The notes under the pieces were generated by a model. It was not told the DNA's origin, ran no database searches, and was given only the letters and a program-made list of their open reading frames with translations. A stretch of DNA of 64,000 nt from contig JBKCGB010000071.1 of NCBI GenBank assembly GCA_046303375.1, positions 5,592 through 69,591 on the forward strand. The letters are read 5' to 3'. Each line of letters starts with the position of its first letter. Position 1 is the stretch's first letter. A program made the position numbers and the translations under genes. The stretch is from UBA965 sp046303375 (lineage in GTDB: Bacteria > Chloroflexota > Chloroflexia > Chloroflexales > Roseiflexaceae). Positions 40,810-49,566 of the stretch are shown here, one piece after another.

Positions 40810-42165
40810 ATGACACACATGCATGAACAAGACTACCGAGAAAATCTTGGTGATGGATACACACTGCGCTGGGCTAATCGCGATGATGATGCCTCACTCG
40901 TGGCGCTTTACGACACAGTGTTTGACGACAATCCACTGTATGTCTCTGCATATGTGATGGCACAGATTGCAGGCACAAGCCCTGTAGGCGTCCCCGATGA
41001 TGTGGCAGTGGTCAGCGACGAGCACAATCGGATTGTGGCTGCAACATTACTCTTACGTATGCCAATCGACTATGCAGGAGTGGCAGTACCCGCCGGGCGT
41101 CCAGAAATTGTGGCGACGCATCCAGAAGTGCGCAACCGCGGCTTTGTGCGCAGAATCTTTCAACTCATCCATGCACGGAGTGCCTATCGCGGCGACTTGC
41201 TCCAGGGGATTACGGGCATACCGTACTACTACCGACAATTTGGCTACGAGTACGCACTCACACTCGGAGGGAATTACCAGCTGCCCTTTTCGTCGATTCC
41301 GGCGGGAGCTCCCGATCAATCCGACACAATCAGCCTACGTCGTGCAACAAATGACGACATCATGCCGCTGCTCATGCTCTATGAACGCGACAAGCGCCGG
41401 ATCCACAACCATCAGCCGATGCTGGTCACCTCGCGAGTCGATGCCACTTATATGCGACATACGATTCATACGACCCAATCTCACGACCCATGGGTACCAT
41501 ATCTCATCGTCTCCGATAACGACACAATCGTTGGCAGCATATTCACCAACCGCATGCGTTTCGGTGCGATCGAAATCAGAAGTTTGACGACCGAGCCACA
41601 TGTACCATTGCACACCATTTTCGATGCATTATGTCGCCAAATCATGCAGCTTGCGCTGACAATGCCTGCAAATAATGCACACACCAGTGCCCCTAGTGAA
41701 ATTCAATTTTGGCTGGGTGTGGCGCATCCTGCCTACCCGCTCATCGCCCGTAGTCCACATCAAGTGAATCGTCCATATGGGTGGTATATTCGCGTCGCTG
41801 ATATTGCACGCTTGTTACAGCATATTGTTGCGCCATTAGAAAAACGCCTGAGCCAGAGCAGCCTGGCTGGATACACAGGGACACTCCAGATTGAAATGTA
41901 CCGTGACGGGCTGCAAATCGATATCGTCAAAGGCAAAATTACAGCACAGGCATGGAAACGCAACGGGCCATGGCAAAGCAATCGCAGTCCGGGGGCACCA
42001 CAAGCCGCATACCCGCCACTGGTGATTCTGCAACAGATCTTTGGATTACATTCACTTGCCGAGTTACGTGATTTTTATCCTGATGTCTATGCCAGCCACG
42101 AAGCATATCAGTTGTTGGATGTATTGTTTCCCAAACAGGCATCGTGGCTACTGCCACTCGACTAA
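40810..42165 (+). CDS. Eis-like GNAT acetyltransferase, tandem copy 3
   Basis: This is a 451-residue third paralogue: DGYTLRWANRDDDASLVALYD, then VATHPEVRNRGFVRRIFQLIHARS, GDLLQGITGIPYYYRQFGYEYAL, and the C-terminal end FPKQASWLLP. The acetyl-CoA loop RNRGF is intact. ATG at 40810 is preceded by AAAGG; an upstream in-frame start at 40729 would overlap copy 2. It follows copy 2 by 17 bases and ends the acetyltransferase run. Copies 1 and 3 appear closer to each other in the RNRG loop than to copy 2. The role is unknown. Confidence 0.87.
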   Translation: MTHMHEQDYRENLGDGYTLRWANRDDDASLVALYDTVFDDNPLYVSAYVMAQIAGTSPVGVPDDVAVVSDEHNRIVAATLLLRMPIDYAGVAVPAGRPEIVATHPEVRNRGFVRRIFQLIHARSAYRGDLLQGITGIPYYYRQFGYEYALTLGGNYQLPFSSIPAGAPDQSDTISLRRATNDDIMPLLMLYERDKRRIHNHQPMLVTSRVDATYMRHTIHTTQSHDPWVPYLIVSDNDTIVGSIFTNRMRFGAIEIRSLTTEPHVPLHTIFDALCRQIMQLALTMPANNAHTSAPSEIQFWLGVAHPAYPLIARSPHQVNRPYGWYIRVADIARLLQHIVAPLEKRLSQSSLAGYTGTLQIEMYRDGLQIDIVKGKITAQAWKRNGPWQSNRSPGAPQAAYPPLVILQQIFGLHSLAELRDFYPDVYASHEAYQLLDVLFPKQASWLLPLD

Positions 42166-42194
42166 CCTGAAATCATATGCGTCTAAGCAAGCAT

Positions 42195-43523
42195 CTAGCC
42201 AGCCCAGACTTCACTGGCTGGATGTTTGGTTTGGACGTGCCCATAGAGTGATGCAATCACCAAGAACACACCAATGCGTCCCCACATCATGCCCATACCA
42301 AGCAGGGTTGTGGAGAGCCAACTCAACTGATACAGACTCTCGGCATTCACATTACTCGTTGCAAATGCGGCCGTTGCTAGCACAACCGCATAATCAGCAG
42401 CAACACCGTCAATGAGTGCCACAAGCAACGCAATACCACACACAAGCATGACGCTACTGATCAACATGATGCTGGTACGCCGTACAAAAGCAGGAGCAAG
42501 GCGTTGGCCAAACAGGCGGACATCGTGGCTGCGACGAAACGCACCCCATACTGCTAATGCCACCACAACCATGGTGGTAGGAGTCACTCCCCCACCCATG
42601 GTACCCGGGGCACACCCGGTAAACATGGCAATCAGGAGACCAATCCGCGTCGTCACAGGCATTTGCATGATATCAGCATGCGTGAATATGCCCGCAGTGC
42701 GCCATGACAGTGCATCCATCAGTGCGGCCATGATTTTGTGAGCAAGTGTATCCGTACGATGCATGAGTTGCCACTCGGGAGTGGCCCAAAGCGTCACAAT
42801 ACTCCCACTCACCAATAGCAGTGTGACAGCCAAACTGAGTGTAGTCTGTGCCAAGCGGCGGCGCGATGTAATCACATCGACGACAACCGGTAGACCGAGC
42901 GAACCTACCAACACGGTAGTCGCTATCACGGCCAAACTGGGCAAATCGTTGGTCATGGCAATGAGTGGAGAATCAGGAGTCAACCAATCAAATCCAGCAT
43001 TGGTAAACGCACTCGTCGCATGGAAGAGCCCAGCAAAAAGCGCATCTCCGTAGCTGGGGAAAACTGCACGCCACTGCCATGCCAGTAATAGCCCAGCCCA
43101 GAGCTCAATAGCACATGCAGCCCAAAAGAGATGCATCCCTTTGATGCGCGTACGAGCAAAGATGGTCACACCCAATTGCTGCAAGATGGTCACTGTGATA
43201 CTCATGAATCCGGCGCCACCACATTGGAGCAACACCAAGATGAGCCACATCCCAGCAGGGGTGAGCTGGCTAGCAATCGGGCGCAACGAAGCACCGCTAG
43301 CGGTAAGTGCGGAGACAGCCAGAAACCACGCTTCGTGCCATGTCAACACTTCAGCAGTGAATCCGAGTGGCAACCAAAAGAGCATCCCTGCCACAACGGT
43401 ACTCCCCACAAAGATACAGGCTACAACCTGTATACGATGTTGGGGAGTATGAATGAGTGCCGCACGATTTTGCCAGAGTGCAGTAAACTGGCGCCACCAT
43501 TGTACACGTGCCGATTGCTTCAC
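42195..43523 (-). CDS. TrkH/KtrB-like potassium transporter subunit
   Basis: The 442-residue membrane protein follows the four-fold membrane-loop-membrane plan of TrkH/KtrB. Pore loops 1-3 keep their glycine: SALTASGAS, SAFTNAGFD and SWRTAGIF. In the fourth loop the expected FGTVG-like segment reads FATSNVN, with Asn in place of the selectivity glycine. That may alter ion choice, so K+ transport is not certain. The GTG start at 43523 follows GAGG by 9 bases and lies 3 bases after the citrate synthase stop, so the two are co-transcribed. No TrkA/KtrA regulator gene is near. Confidence 0.85.
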   Translation of the reverse strand: MKQSARVQWWRQFTALWQNRAALIHTPQHRIQVVACIFVGSTVVAGMLFWLPLGFTAEVLTWHEAWFLAVSALTASGASLRPIASQLTPAGMWLILVLLQCGGAGFMSITVTILQQLGVTIFARTRIKGMHLFWAACAIELWAGLLLAWQWRAVFPSYGDALFAGLFHATSAFTNAGFDWLTPDSPLIAMTNDLPSLAVIATTVLVGSLGLPVVVDVITSRRRLAQTTLSLAVTLLLVSGSIVTLWATPEWQLMHRTDTLAHKIMAALMDALSWRTAGIFTHADIMQMPVTTRIGLLIAMFTGCAPGTMGGGVTPTTMVVVALAVWGAFRRSHDVRLFGQRLAPAFVRRTSIMLISSVMLVCGIALLVALIDGVAADYAVVLATAAFATSNVNAESLYQLSWLSTTLLGMGMMWGRIGVFLVIASLYGHVQTKHPASEVWAG

Positions 43524-43526
43524 ACA

Positions 43527-44642
43527 CTAGCCTCGTTGTGCGAGCGGCACGTAGGAGACATTTTCTGGGCCAACGTACTCAGACTCGGGGCGAATAATCC
43601 GGTTATCGCTGTACTGTTCGAGGACATGTGCAGTCCACCCTGACACGCGGCTCAGCGCAAAAATGGGCGTGAATTGATCGATGGGTATCCCGAGCGCATA
43701 GTAGACAGATGCAGAATAGAAATCAACATTGACGGGGAGTGGTTTGGATTCTTGCACCACATGCCGGATGATTTCGGAGATTTCGTACCACTGCTTGGGG
43801 CCGACAGTCATCGCCAAGTCATGTGACAAGCGCTGCAACCAGGCTGCACGTGGATCGTCAGCCTTGTAGACACGATGCCCGAAACCCATGATTTTTTGTT
43901 TGGCATCGAGCATGGCACGCACTGCTTTTTCTGCATTTTCCGTGGTACCAATTTCGAGGAGCATGCGCATGACTTGCTCGTTTGCACCACCATGGAGTGG
44001 GCCTTTGAGTGAGCCAATTGCTGCAGTGATTGCAGAATGGAGATCAGACAAACTCGAAGCGGTACACCGTGCTACGAATGTAGAAGCATTCAAGCCATGG
44101 TCTGCATGTAAAATCAGACAGGTGTCAAGGATTTTGGCCGCTGTCGGATCAGGATCCTTGCCGGTCATCATGTAGAGAAAATTGGCTGCGTGACTGAGGT
44201 CGGTACGAGGCAAAATTGGCCACTGGTTGTTGCGAATGCGCTCCCACGCAGCAATAATCGTGGCCATCGACGCCGTTAACCGCAACGACTTATTTACGTT
44301 GGCTTCTACCGAATTATCAAGGTCGTCAGGATCGTACGTCGACAATGCTGATACCGCAGTGCGCAACACTTCCATGGGGGGTGTTTTTTTAGGCATGGAC
44401 ATCATCAGTGTCAAAATCTCATATGGAAGTTGACGATTCTCGATGAATGTCTTCGTAAACGCAGTCAATTGTTCCGTGGTTGGCAGACTACCATGCCAAA
44501 GGAGATAGGTTGTTTCCTCAAACGTAGAGTGAGCGGCAAGGTCATCGATATTCAAGCCCTGGTAGTACAAACGACCATTGATTCCATCAATGCGACTAAT
44601 TGCAGTCGACGCAGCAACAATTCCTTCGAGACCCTTATTCAT
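43527..44642 (-). CDS. gltA: Citrate synthase
   Basis: This 371-residue enzyme is of the short, type I (Gram-positive/archaeal-like) form that condenses oxaloacetate and acetyl-CoA. Catalytic residues are present: His in GPLHGGANE, His in MGFGHRVYK, and Asp in VNVDFYSASVYY, with the C-terminal RVSGWTAHVLEQ loop. GAGGAGCGG lies before the ATG. It might instead be a methylcitrate synthase, which shares these motifs; no prp gene is near, so citrate synthase is preferred. It heads a two-gene unit with the TrkH-like gene. An extended -10 promoter lies about 105 bases upstream. Confidence 0.9.
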   Translation of the reverse strand: MNKGLEGIVAASTAISRIDGINGRLYYQGLNIDDLAAHSTFEETTYLLWHGSLPTTEQLTAFTKTFIENRQLPYEILTLMMSMPKKTPPMEVLRTAVSALSTYDPDDLDNSVEANVNKSLRLTASMATIIAAWERIRNNQWPILPRTDLSHAANFLYMMTGKDPDPTAAKILDTCLILHADHGLNASTFVARCTASSLSDLHSAITAAIGSLKGPLHGGANEQVMRMLLEIGTTENAEKAVRAMLDAKQKIMGFGHRVYKADDPRAAWLQRLSHDLAMTVGPKQWYEISEIIRHVVQESKPLPVNVDFYSASVYYALGIPIDQFTPIFALSRVSGWTAHVLEQYSDNRIIRPESEYVGPENVSYVPLAQRG

Positions 44643-44745
44643 TCCGACCGCTCCTCTATTTCATCATAAGCGTTACCGCACAATCCTGCATCCAAAAGCT
44701 CACCACTGTCAACAGAATTTGCGTACGCATGAATTATCCGGCGCA

Positions 44746-44754
44746 ATTATACCA
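44746..44754 (-). promoter_or_regulatory. Extended -10 promoter upstream of citrate synthase
   Basis: On the minus strand TGGTATAAT (complement of 44746-44754) is a perfect TATAAT with an extended TG, but no good -35. It lies in the 132-base gap between trpA and citrate synthase, where I see nothing else notable. Confidence 0.5.
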
Positions 44755-44774
44755 CAACCATGGTCAAATGCACG

Positions 44775-45566
44775 TTATATCACTGTGCGGAGTGTTTTGA
44801 TATATTCAACAACGGTGGCCACACGTGTCTCTGGTGCATGAGCATCCAGCATATTGATAATGGCACTTGCAACTATCGCGCCGTCGGCCACTTGCGCAAC
44901 CGTCTTGACATGTTCGGTTGTACTTATGCCAAACCCGACCACCAAAGGCAACTCGGTGTGCGTACGTACACGTGCAAGGAAATCAGGCAGCCCGTCCCAA
45001 AGTGTGGTACGTGCACCAGTCACACCCGTCAACGACACGCAATAAATGAACCCACTTGCCACGGCAGTAATCTGTTTAATACGCACATCCGGGGTCGTTG
45101 GTGCCACAAACATGATCAGATCGAGCCCCACCGCTGACAGCGCCTGCTGCATTTCTCCGGCCGCTTCTGGTGGTAGGTCGGGCACGATCACCCCATCTGC
45201 ACCCGCAGCTGCCGCTGCTTGAGCGAAGCGCGTAACACCATACTGCAGAAACGGATTGTAATACCCCATCATGACCAATGGCACTGTGACACCGATTTGG
45301 CGCAATTGGTGCACAGAGTCGAGTGCGTATTGCACATTGACGCCGTTACGCAGGGCTTGCTCTGAGGCACGTTGAATCGTTGCGCCGTCTGCAAGCGGGT
45401 CCGAAAACGGCACACCGATTTCGAATAAATCTGCGCCTGCTGCCTGAAGCGCAGGCGCAAGGGTTTGGAGTGAATCTTTGTCGGGATACCCAACCATCAA
45501 ATACGGCATCAATGCACCGCGCTGCTGCGCACGTAGCCGTACAAAAGTCTCTGCAATTCTACCCAC
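44775..45566 (-). CDS. trpA: Tryptophan synthase alpha chain
   Basis: TrpA cleaves indole-3-glycerol phosphate and passes indole to TrpB. The 263-residue TIM barrel has the catalytic Glu in LFEIGVPFSDPLADG, the catalytic Asp in the same run, YYNPFLQYG, and the phosphate loop VVGFGIST. Length is normal. The GTG at 45566 is chosen because AGGAG lies 6 bases upstream; a TTG two codons earlier is too close. No trpB or other trp gene is in the window, which is unusual since trpB normally neighbours trpA. It follows pgsA by 16 bases. Confidence 0.95.
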   Translation of the reverse strand: MGRIAETFVRLRAQQRGALMPYLMVGYPDKDSLQTLAPALQAAGADLFEIGVPFSDPLADGATIQRASEQALRNGVNVQYALDSVHQLRQIGVTVPLVMMGYYNPFLQYGVTRFAQAAAAAGADGVIVPDLPPEAAGEMQQALSAVGLDLIMFVAPTTPDVRIKQITAVASGFIYCVSLTGVTGARTTLWDGLPDFLARVRTHTELPLVVGFGISTTEHVKTVAQVADGAIVASAIINMLDAHAPETRVATVVEYIKTLRTVI

Positions 45567-45582
45567 ACCCAACTCCTATGTA

Positions 45583-46158
45583 CTAGAGCGCTTTTTTGAG
45601 CAAATCGCGCGCATTCCAAAAATACTCAATCCCTGAACCCACCGTCCAAAACAACGCCAACGAATAGGGAATGTACCACCACTGTGACAACCAGACCATC
45701 CACCATGGCATCCACGCCAAATCTGGAAATGCAGCATAGCACATCAACCAAATCAATCCGGTCACCGTCATAGTCAATTTCTGCTTGCCCCACGACCGTG
45801 CCGGAATCACAATCCCTTGAGCTGCCGCATATGAACGCAAACCAGAGACTGCAAATTCGCGGGCGATGATGATAAGTGCATACCAACTCTGTACGAGACC
45901 GGTTTCGACCATCGGCAACAATGCACCAGCAACGAATATTTTGTCAGAAATCGTATCGAGAAATATACCCAAATTCGACACAACCCCATAACTACGGGCA
46001 AGTCGACCGTCAATGATGTCACTGATGGCCATAGCCAACAACACCCAGGCAGCCGCAAACAGTGACACTCCTGTATTGAGCAACAGCAGATAGACGAGCA
46101 ACGGTGTCAGAATGACACGAAAGAGTCCAAGCATGTTGGGAATTTGGCGCATATTCAT
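45583..46158 (-). CDS. pgsA: CDP-diacylglycerol-glycerol-3-phosphate 3-phosphatidyltransferase
   Basis: PgsA makes phosphatidylglycerol phosphate in the membrane. The CDP-alcohol phosphotransferase motif is complete from DIIDGRLARSYG to GIFLDTISDK, giving D-x2-DG-x2-AR-x8-G-x3-D-x3-D. About five membrane helices surround it, and the 191-residue length is normal. The opening MRQIPNMLGLFRVILTP is typical of PgsA. It lies 53 bases after the glycosyltransferase stop and before trpA. A cardiolipin or phosphatidylinositol phosphate synthase of the same family is less likely because of this start. Confidence 0.9.
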   Translation of the reverse strand: MNMRQIPNMLGLFRVILTPLLVYLLLLNTGVSLFAAAWVLLAMAISDIIDGRLARSYGVVSNLGIFLDTISDKIFVAGALLPMVETGLVQSWYALIIIAREFAVSGLRSYAAAQGIVIPARSWGKQKLTMTVTGLIWLMCYAAFPDLAWMPWWMVWLSQWWYIPYSLALFWTVGSGIEYFWNARDLLKKAL

Positions 46159-46211
46159 CGTTGTTGCAAACCTTTACCAGAATAGACCCGTATGTGCGAT
46201 TATATCACGCA

Positions 46212-48338
46212 CTATCGGATGATACGAATCGTAGTAACAATCAGTCGGTCAGCACCAATGATGCCACCATTTTTGGATGAAGTAATGGGTAATCGCACCC
46301 CATCCGGGTCATACACACCCACAATGATGGCATAATTCCCAGGCTCAATGGTTTCCGGGATAGGAATCGCACGTGCATCATGCACCGGATCATCGATCCG
46401 CCACGTCGTCGTTCGCCCAGCATCACCATACCCCATGAATGGTAGACCATCGGTTTGGGCAACAGGAGGCTGATTACACATCTGACATAAATGCACAAAC
46501 ATGCGGTAATCTCGTGCAGGCTTGGCTTTGGCTTGCCAAAACAGCGTAATCGGAATCGAACCCCCTGCCTGATAAAAAGTTCCAAGCGGTCGGATAGTCA
46601 CACCACGCAAATACATACTATCCGCAAACAGCGCATCAATGGCTTTTTCGGGTTGAGGGACTTCGAGACGCCCAAACAGTGACGGGAAACTCTGACACAT
46701 CAATGCGACACCATACCGGTCGATCCCACCACATGGCCACGTCCGCTGTGGATACTGAAAGTAAAGTCCAACCCACCCATATGGGCTATCTGTACGGATA
46801 GGCGGGTCAATTTGAGCGGCATGATCGGGGGCAATGACCAACAATGCGCGTTGTTTATTAAAGGCTGCTTGATTAAAATCTCGTTCAAAAATGCGACGTT
46901 GAAATTCACGTTGAATCGTCGTATCGGCTGAACTCCCCCGATATCCATCACTAAAATGCGCAAAAACGACCGGTTTGGGCAACGGATCTGGTGTCACACG
47001 CCGATAATAACGATAGAGTGGCATAGTGTATGCCGGATGCAACACCACCAAATCATCTCTAGTCACACGGTGCGCTAATTCTTGCATCACCGTACGCCAC
47101 TCTTCTTTGACCGGTGCACCAGAAAAAATGCCACGCACAGGCTCATAGAGCGAAACAAGATTGGCAATGATTAGCATTGCAAGAATCATCCGACCAATAC
47201 GCACTTCACGATAGAGGCGACCACGGAAACGCACATTTCGCATAGCCCAATCTGCTCCATGCACGATTAACACAACCCATGCAGGCAGTGACATGACCGC
47301 ATATCGTGCATCAAAGAATGGAGTGGCACCATAGCTCAACCCGATCACTAGTACAGGGACATACGCAAACAGCAACAGTTGTAGCGCAGCCAATTTGTGC
47401 GCACGCGCCTGCTGTACCATCACAACGGTACCAATGATGAGCAGTGCCAAAAACGGCATAATCCAAAGCCAAATAGGCAGACCAAACACGGCATCTGACC
47501 AACGTCGATCAATACTAAAGCGCGTCACGAGATCTGCAAATGCGGCCACGGGGCTGCGCCATTCTACGTCGAGTATAGACTTGGCTCGGATAGACATCCC
47601 TATTCCAACGACAACGATTAATCCGAGCACGAGTGCAGCAGTAAACATGATGCGCTGAAACATACGTGACACACGCATGGCTGGTGGGATAAGTGCCAAC
47701 GCAACCACAAAGAGTCCGAGTCGATGCATAAACGGCATCAGACAGAGCACAATAATCCACAACAACGAAAACGGACGTGACACCATCAAGATGGCCACCA
47801 ATGCCATCACGAATGCATACACTTTAGCATCATATGCATGCCAATACACGTAGGGGGCGGTAATCATTGTAATCAACACAAAGCCACGTTGCGGTTGGCG
47901 TTCAAACAAAAGCGTGGTTGCAGCAATTGCAATGGCACTTGCCACTGCAGACGGTAAACGCAACATCTGTTCACTATCACCAACAAGTGCGGTCCACCCT
48001 TTGAGTATGACGTGGTAGAGCGGATACGCCGCATCTGGGCTAACCAACTCATAAAGCAGTTGTAGCATCGATTTATCAGTAACTTCTGCCCATGTTGCAC
48101 CTTCATCAAGCCATAAACTTTGACTCCCTAATCCAATGATACGGGTGCTCAGTGCCAAAAGAAAGGCAAAGAAAAACCATTGCAGATGAGGTGGAGTATC
48201 GCTCCAGCGTTGCACCATGAGTTCGTAGCCACGTCCACCACGTGCACGGAGCCAGGGTCCTGCACGGAGTTGCCACCAACGCACTAGCATCCGGTATATC
48301 TGCTCAATTTTCCTGACAATATCAGTATCGTTGATCAT
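46212..48338 (-). CDS. GT39/ArnT-like membrane glycosyltransferase
   Basis: The 708-residue protein has an N-terminal cytoplasmic part, then about ten or more membrane helices. The first outer loop holds SLWLDEGATW, the Asp-Glu motif of GT-C (PMT/ArnT/GT83-like) enzymes that use polyprenyl-phosphate sugars. The C-terminal 300 residues form an outside domain. The chosen ATG (48338) overlaps the preceding GT4 stop by 4 bases (ATGA). With its neighbours it probably builds a surface glycan or glycosylates proteins outside the cell; the acceptor is unknown. Confidence 0.85.
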   Translation of the reverse strand: MINDTDIVRKIEQIYRMLVRWWQLRAGPWLRARGGRGYELMVQRWSDTPPHLQWFFFAFLLALSTRIIGLGSQSLWLDEGATWAEVTDKSMLQLLYELVSPDAAYPLYHVILKGWTALVGDSEQMLRLPSAVASAIAIAATTLLFERQPQRGFVLITMITAPYVYWHAYDAKVYAFVMALVAILMVSRPFSLLWIIVLCLMPFMHRLGLFVVALALIPPAMRVSRMFQRIMFTAALVLGLIVVVGIGMSIRAKSILDVEWRSPVAAFADLVTRFSIDRRWSDAVFGLPIWLWIMPFLALLIIGTVVMVQQARAHKLAALQLLLFAYVPVLVIGLSYGATPFFDARYAVMSLPAWVVLIVHGADWAMRNVRFRGRLYREVRIGRMILAMLIIANLVSLYEPVRGIFSGAPVKEEWRTVMQELAHRVTRDDLVVLHPAYTMPLYRYYRRVTPDPLPKPVVFAHFSDGYRGSSADTTIQREFQRRIFERDFNQAAFNKQRALLVIAPDHAAQIDPPIRTDSPYGWVGLYFQYPQRTWPCGGIDRYGVALMCQSFPSLFGRLEVPQPEKAIDALFADSMYLRGVTIRPLGTFYQAGGSIPITLFWQAKAKPARDYRMFVHLCQMCNQPPVAQTDGLPFMGYGDAGRTTTWRIDDPVHDARAIPIPETIEPGNYAIIVGVYDPDGVRLPITSSKNGGIIGADRLIVTTIRIIR

Positions 48339-49558
48339 GTCACCACTTTCGTATAGGCCTGTACGAGTTCTGCCGTGACGTGTGGCCACGACAATGCGTG
48401 CATGACACGTTCACGGGCAGCGTGTGCAAGCGTCGCCGCATACGAACGATCATCAAGCAGTGTTGCAATCGCACTTGCCAAGGCAGTGGCATCTCCTTCG
48501 GGGACGAGCAAACCGTGCTGTTGATGCGACAGTACATCGGGAATACCGGCCACATCACTCGCCACAATTGCACATCCAGCCGCCATCCCCTCGAGGAGTG
48601 CGTTTGGGAGCCCATCGACGTTGCCAAGTTCATCATGGACGGATGGCACACAGTAGACATCGGCACTTGCTATGGCATGCGCAACTTCATCACGCAAGAG
48701 CTGGCCAGGCAAAATAATCATATCGGCAACACCGAGTGACGCAGCAAGTTGGACATATTCCTCATGCAAATCACCATACCCAGCGAGTAAGAGCTTTAGT
48801 TGAGCAAAGCGAACGCGAAGCAGTGGCAAGGCACGAATCAACACGTGGAAGCCCTTTTTGACCACGAACCTACCCACTGCTACCAACAACGGCGCATCTG
48901 CTGCAATCCCAAAACGCTGCGTACACCATGTGCGATTGCGCAATGCAGGATCGAAATCCTGCGTTGCCACACCGTATGGGAGTACGACCGTAGTCGACGC
49001 ATCGGCACCGAGTGCAATTGCGCGACGGTGCAAATCACCACTACATGCCGTTGCGAACGCGGTATCCGCAAAAATCCGTCTCGTAATCCGCGAAAACATC
49101 CCGTTGCGCTCCGCCATGGCCACATCCGAACCATGCATGCTAATCACCAACGGTATGCCGTGCAAACGGGCAATCATCCATGCAGGCAACCCATTCGGCA
49201 ACACCCAGTGCGCATGAATAACATCTGGGTGAAATTCATGCACGTGTCTTTGCAACGCCATGAACGTCGCGCTGAGTGCAAATGGCGCTGCATACAACGC
49301 ATTCGCCCGCAAACCAACGTCTGCTTGTAACGATTCTGCATACCCCCACACCGCAAGTGCAGGGTGCGGCGCATACCGAAAGGTGTATAATTCAACACCA
49401 CGTTCGCGTGGCTGATGTTGAAAATCACGATGGTGTGGCAGTATCATGCGCACTTGCACACCATGTGCCGCCACACCAGCCGCAATTTCAGCAATAAATG
49501 GTGCCGTCGTATCGCCGGCATACTTTGGGAATGACGTAGCTAACATCAACACACGCAC
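48335..49558 (-). CDS. GT4-family glycosyltransferase
   Basis: The 407-residue GT-B enzyme begins VRVLMLATSFPKYAGDTTAPFI, common in exopolysaccharide GT4 enzymes. The acceptor side shows VIHAHWVLPNGL and SMHGSDV, and the donor side VGRFVVKKGFHVL, LAGYGDL and DGLPNALLEGMAAG with the Glu-x7 pattern. GTG at 49558 is chosen because GAGG lies 6 bases upstream; the frame also offers a TTG four codons earlier. It sits between two GT-C membrane enzymes, overlapping one and 8 bases from the other, so the three act together. Confidence 0.92.
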   Translation of the reverse strand: MRVLMLATSFPKYAGDTTAPFIAEIAAGVAAHGVQVRMILPHHRDFQHQPRERGVELYTFRYAPHPALAVWGYAESLQADVGLRANALYAAPFALSATFMALQRHVHEFHPDVIHAHWVLPNGLPAWMIARLHGIPLVISMHGSDVAMAERNGMFSRITRRIFADTAFATACSGDLHRRAIALGADASTTVVLPYGVATQDFDPALRNRTWCTQRFGIAADAPLLVAVGRFVVKKGFHVLIRALPLLRVRFAQLKLLLAGYGDLHEEYVQLAASLGVADMIILPGQLLRDEVAHAIASADVYCVPSVHDELGNVDGLPNALLEGMAAGCAIVASDVAGIPDVLSHQQHGLLVPEGDATALASAIATLLDDRSYAATLAHAARERVMHALSWPHVTAELVQAYTKVVT

Positions 49559-49566
49559 GTCTGACC

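Noticed and set aside
42166..42210. Hairpin CCAGCC / GGCTGG near the convergent ends of acetyltransferase copy 3 and the TrkH-like gene
   Set aside because: The stem is only 6 bp with a long loop, lies partly in coding sequence and has no T-tract.
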